This document shows, in pieces, positions 21,701-23,989 of a stretch of 23,989 bases of DNA (position 1 is its first letter; each line of letters opens with the position of its first letter). The stretch comes from DASPKS01 sp035628035 (lineage in GTDB: Bacteria; Bacteroidota; Rhodothermia; Rhodothermales; Rubricoccaceae): NCBI GenBank assembly GCA_035628035.1, contig DASPKS010000244.1, positions 1 through 23,989 on the forward strand, written 5' to 3'. Position numbers and translations under genes: made by a program. Under the pieces are notes generated by a model. The model searched no databases and was not told where the DNA came from. It worked only from the letters and a program-made list of their open reading frames with translations.

Positions 21701-22414
21701 ATGGTCGACGACTTCCTCAAGTTCTCCCGGGGCATCACCTCCATGCCTAAGGGGATTTACTCCGGCACGTTCGACGAGGCCCCCATCAACGCGCTCGTCC
21801 CGATGGTCATCGAGCAGACGAGCCGGGGCGAGCGCGCCTACGACATCTTCAGCCGGCTGCTCAAGGACCGCATCGTCATCCTCGGTACGCCGATCAACGA
21901 CGCCATCGCCAACCTCACGGTGGCGCAGCTGCTCTTCCTCGCGAGCGAGGACCCCGAGAAGGACATCAACTTCTACATCAACTCGCCCGGCGGGCAGGTC
22001 TACGTGGGCATGGCGATCTACGACACCATGCAGTACATCAAGCCCGACGTGGCGACGATCTGCGTGGGGCTGGCCGCCTCGATGGCGTCGTTCCTCCTCG
22101 CGGCGGGCTCGAAAGGCAAGCGCGCCAGCCTGGCGAACTCGCGGATCATGATCCACCAGCCGCTCGGCGGGGCGCAGGGGCAGGCCACCGAGATCGAGAT
22201 CGCCGCGCGCGAGATCCTCTGGCTGCGCCAGCGCCTCAACGAGATCCTCGCGCACCACACCGGCCAGCCCATCGAGAAGATCGCAAAGGACACCGACCGC
22301 GACTTCTTCCTCGACCCCCACGAGGCGAAGGCGTACGGGATCGTCGACAACGTGCTAGCGGCGGGCGAGGGCCGCCCCGAGAAGCCCGTGGACGAGCAGG
22401 CGAAGGAAGAGTAG
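21701..22414 (+). CDS. clpP: ATP-dependent Clp protease proteolytic subunit ClpP
   Basis: A 237-residue Ser protease subunit. The triad is visible with family spacing: Ser127 in VGLAASMASFLLAAG, His152 in NSRIMIHQPLGG (25 residues later) and Asp201 in KDTDRDFFLDPHEAKAYGIVD (49 residues later). INSPGGQVYVGMAIYDTMQ forms the oxyanion/handle region. The ATG at 21701 adds a 14-residue N-terminal extension before MPKGIYSG; the second ATG at 21743 is a possible alternative, and a processed N terminus is usual in the family. ClpP forms a 14-mer barrel that degrades proteins unfolded by ClpX or ClpA/C; no clpX follows in this window. The C-terminal 15-20 residues are a charged tail. Confidence 0.96.
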   Translation: MVDDFLKFSRGITSMPKGIYSGTFDEAPINALVPMVIEQTSRGERAYDIFSRLLKDRIVILGTPINDAIANLTVAQLLFLASEDPEKDINFYINSPGGQVYVGMAIYDTMQYIKPDVATICVGLAASMASFLLAAGSKGKRASLANSRIMIHQPLGGAQGQATEIEIAAREILWLRQRLNEILAHHTGQPIEKIAKDTDRDFFLDPHEAKAYGIVDNVLAAGEGRPEKPVDEQAKEE

Positions 22415-22439
22415 GCGAGCCCCGCCCCACCAACACGCG

Positions 22440-22469
22440 AAGCCCCGGCGCCGAGAAGACGCGGGGCTT
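22440..22469 (+). terminator. Hairpin after clpP
   Basis: AAGCCCCG (22440-22447) pairs with CGGGGCTT (22462-22469), 8 bp with a 14-nt loop, starting 26 bp after the clpP stop; followed by GTGCATC, not a T-run. It probably ends clpP transcription, which fits the absence of a clpX gene downstream. Confidence 0.55.
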
Positions 22470-22525
22470 GTGCATCAGGCGGGGGAGCCGTGCGCGCGCC
22501 GTATCCTTACCGCTGTCCATCGCCC

Positions 22526-22531
22526 GGAGGG
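22526..22531 (+). promoter_or_regulatory. Shine-Dalgarno-like GGAGGG before the beta-helix gene
   Basis: GGAGGG 4 nt before the ATG at 22536. Most starts in this window have no such motif, so it stands out, but the spacing is tight and GC-rich chance matches are common. It supports the chosen start. Confidence 0.35.
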
Positions 22532-22535
22532 ACCC

Positions 22536-23989
22536 ATGCGCGCGCTCGTCCTCTCGGTCCTCCTCGCCGCGCCGGCGCTCGCCGCCGCTCAGGTCACGTT
22601 CACCGTGGACACGGAGACGGACTCCCTCGACGTGGACCCCGGCGACGGGGCGTGCGCCACCTCGACGGGGGCATGCTCCCTCCGGGCGGCGATTATGGAG
22701 ACGAATGCGCTCCCCGGCCGCGACGTCGTCTACGTCCCGCCAGGGGAGTATGGCTACCCGTACCTCTGCCCGCATTCCGGCGAGGACCCGTGCCACGACT
22801 TCGATATCCGGGGCGACCTCGACCTCGTCGGGAGTGGGACGGCGACGATACTCGGCATCACGGGAGACATGCTGAACAGCCGGATCCTAGAAGTCCATCC
22901 GGGCGCCACCGTGCTCGTAGCTGGGGTCAGGATCTCGGGTGGAACCGGCTGGGGCGTAGATGGCGGCGGGGTCCTCAACAGAGGGGTGCTCACGCTGCGA
23001 GAGGTGGCCGTCGTTGGGAATCAGACGCTGTTCACCGGCGACGACGGGGGCGGGATCTACAACACGGGCACGCTCACCGTCGAGCGGTCCCTCATCGCGA
23101 GCAACCGCGTAGGCCACCCGGTCGGGGGCGCGGAGGGGAACGACGGGGGCGGGATCTACACCACCGGGCCGCTCCGCATCCGGAACTCCACGATCACGTG
23201 GAACCACGCGCGGTTCGAGGATGACGAGCATCGCGGCGGTGATGGGGGTGGGGTGTACGCGACGGGCAACGCTGCCCACGTCGTCATCGAGCACTCCACC
23301 ATCACGCGGAACCGGGCGGGGGGGCACGGGTCGGCCGCATTGGGTGGCCTGGGCGGGGGGGTGTACGCCGAGGGTGGGGCCGCCGCCACCCTCCTCAACT
23401 CCGTCGTGGCGGGGAACGCCCCTGGCTGCGTGGAGTCCGGCGGGGCTGACTGCGGCGGCACCGTTTCCTCGCTCGGCCACAACGTGCTCGCGGGCGAGGG
23501 GGACTGCGCCGCCTCAACCGGCGACGTCCTCGTGGACTCGTCGGCGGTATTCACGACCGTGCTCGGGTCGCTCGGGGACCACGGGGGGCCGACGGAAACG
23601 TACGCGCTGCTCGCGGGGAGCCCGGCGATCGACGCCGCTACCTGCGTGGACACCGACGGACAGCCGGTCACGCTCGACCAGCGGCGGTACGTCCGCGGGG
23701 CACCGTGCGACGTCGGCGCCTTCGAGTTCGGCGCCGCCCCGACGGCGGCCGAGAGCCCTACCGGCGGAGCGGGTCCTGTCGCGCTAGCTGTGGCCGGCCC
23801 CAACCCGCTGGCTGTGTCTACCACCCTCGTGGTTCAGCTCCGCCGAGCGGGCTCCGTCCGCCTCGCGGTATACGACGTGCTCGGGAGAGTCGTCGCGGTG
23901 CTCCTCTCGGGCGAGCAGACGGCGGGGCGGCACACGGTCGTGCTCGACGCCGCCGCGCTCGCGCCGGGTGTCTACTTCGCCCGCGCTGA
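22536..23989 (+). CDS. CSLREAI-type right-handed beta-helix protein with T9SS sorting tail (3' end outside window)
   Basis: An open frame of 484 complete codons running off the window edge with no stop. It starts at ATG 22536 with a signal peptide (MRALVLSVLLAAPALAAA, cut before Q). Residues ~22-55 carry the CSLREAI-type motif (CATSTGACSLRAAIMETNA) found at the start of many bacterial beta-helix surface proteins. Next come repeated coils with GGGIYNTGTLTVERSLIASNR and GGGVYATGN...IEHSTITRNRA, giving a right-handed beta-helix like polymorphic outer-membrane proteins. ETYALLAGSPAIDAATC with DQRRYVRGAPCDVGAFEFG is a choice-of-anchor-Q-like ending. It then enters a Por tail (VAGPNPLAVSTTLVV, VYDVLGRVV, LAPGVYFAR) and is cut about 10-15 residues before the expected end. 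Likely surface adhesin or stalk; no catalytic motif seen. Confidence 0.85.
   Translation, partial: MRALVLSVLLAAPALAAAQVTFTVDTETDSLDVDPGDGACATSTGACSLRAAIMETNALPGRDVVYVPPGEYGYPYLCPHSGEDPCHDFDIRGDLDLVGSGTATILGITGDMLNSRILEVHPGATVLVAGVRISGGTGWGVDGGGVLNRGVLTLREVAVVGNQTLFTGDDGGGIYNTGTLTVERSLIASNRVGHPVGGAEGNDGGGIYTTGPLRIRNSTITWNHARFEDDEHRGGDGGGVYATGNAAHVVIEHSTITRNRAGGHGSAALGGLGGGVYAEGGAAATLLNSVVAGNAPGCVESGGADCGGTVSSLGHNVLAGEGDCAASTGDVLVDSSAVFTTVLGSLGDHGGPTETYALLAGSPAIDAATCVDTDGQPVTLDQRRYVRGAPCDVGAFEFGAAPTAAESPTGGAGPVALAVAGPNPLAVSTTLVVQLRRAGSVRLAVYDVLGRVVAVLLSGEQTAGRHTVVLDAAALAPGVYFARA

Overview
The window looks like chromosomal DNA from a GC-rich marine-type Bacteroidota relative, most likely Rhodothermota (Rhodothermales, perhaps Rubricoccaceae-like). 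The evidence is four proteins with signal peptides, three of them ending (one of these cut by the window edge) in the Por/type IX secretion (T9SS) sorting tail and a fourth that is only a C-terminal fragment of such a protein; a SusC/SusD outer-membrane pair; starts that mostly lack a Shine-Dalgarno sequence; and Bacteroidetes-like promoter elements (TTG, 20-nt gap, TAnnTTTG-like -7 box). Base composition is very GC-rich throughout, so nearly every real gene has a long open frame on the opposite strand. I treat those as shadows. I saw no tRNA, rRNA, CRISPR array, IS element or prophage.

Layout. 1-2140: the 3' end of one T9SS-sorted protein, a DUF721/DciA-like gene on the minus strand, and a full-length T9SS-sorted paralogue whose last ~160 residues match the first protein. 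2223-5257 (minus): a PLP aminotransferase followed by a membrane protein with a GH2-like, apparently inactive TIM-barrel domain. 5324-9668 (minus): a susC-susD pair with its own promoter and a UUCG-capped intrinsic terminator. 9669-10003: non-coding, holding the susC promoter and the terminator of the next gene. 10004-12475 (minus): a soluble GAF / long coiled-coil / PAS / histidine-kinase-like protein whose phospho-acceptor His is replaced by Tyr. 12577-13479: another T9SS-sorted protein. 13538-13684: seven 21-bp tandem repeats between convergent genes.

13730-19917 (minus) is the most interesting block. It is a tightly packed four-gene operon with gaps of 11, 10 and 14 nt. In transcription order it encodes an SdiA-regulated-type beta-propeller exported protein, a very large lipoprotein fusing a calcineurin-like phosphatase domain (with most metal/catalytic motifs altered) to a BamA/Omp85-type beta-barrel, a Pycsar-effector-type (PycTM/DUF5706) membrane protein without any neighbouring cyclase, and a SixA-type phosphohistidine phosphatase. 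Together these span outer membrane, inner membrane and cytoplasm and could form an envelope phosphate-signalling or stress module. That function is inference.

20128-22414 (plus): tig (trigger factor, with a His/Asp-rich insertion) and clpP, separated by an unusual 18-bp palindrome whose loop is a perfect -7-type motif. 22536-end: a CSLREAI/right-handed beta-helix T9SS-sorted protein that runs off the window edge.
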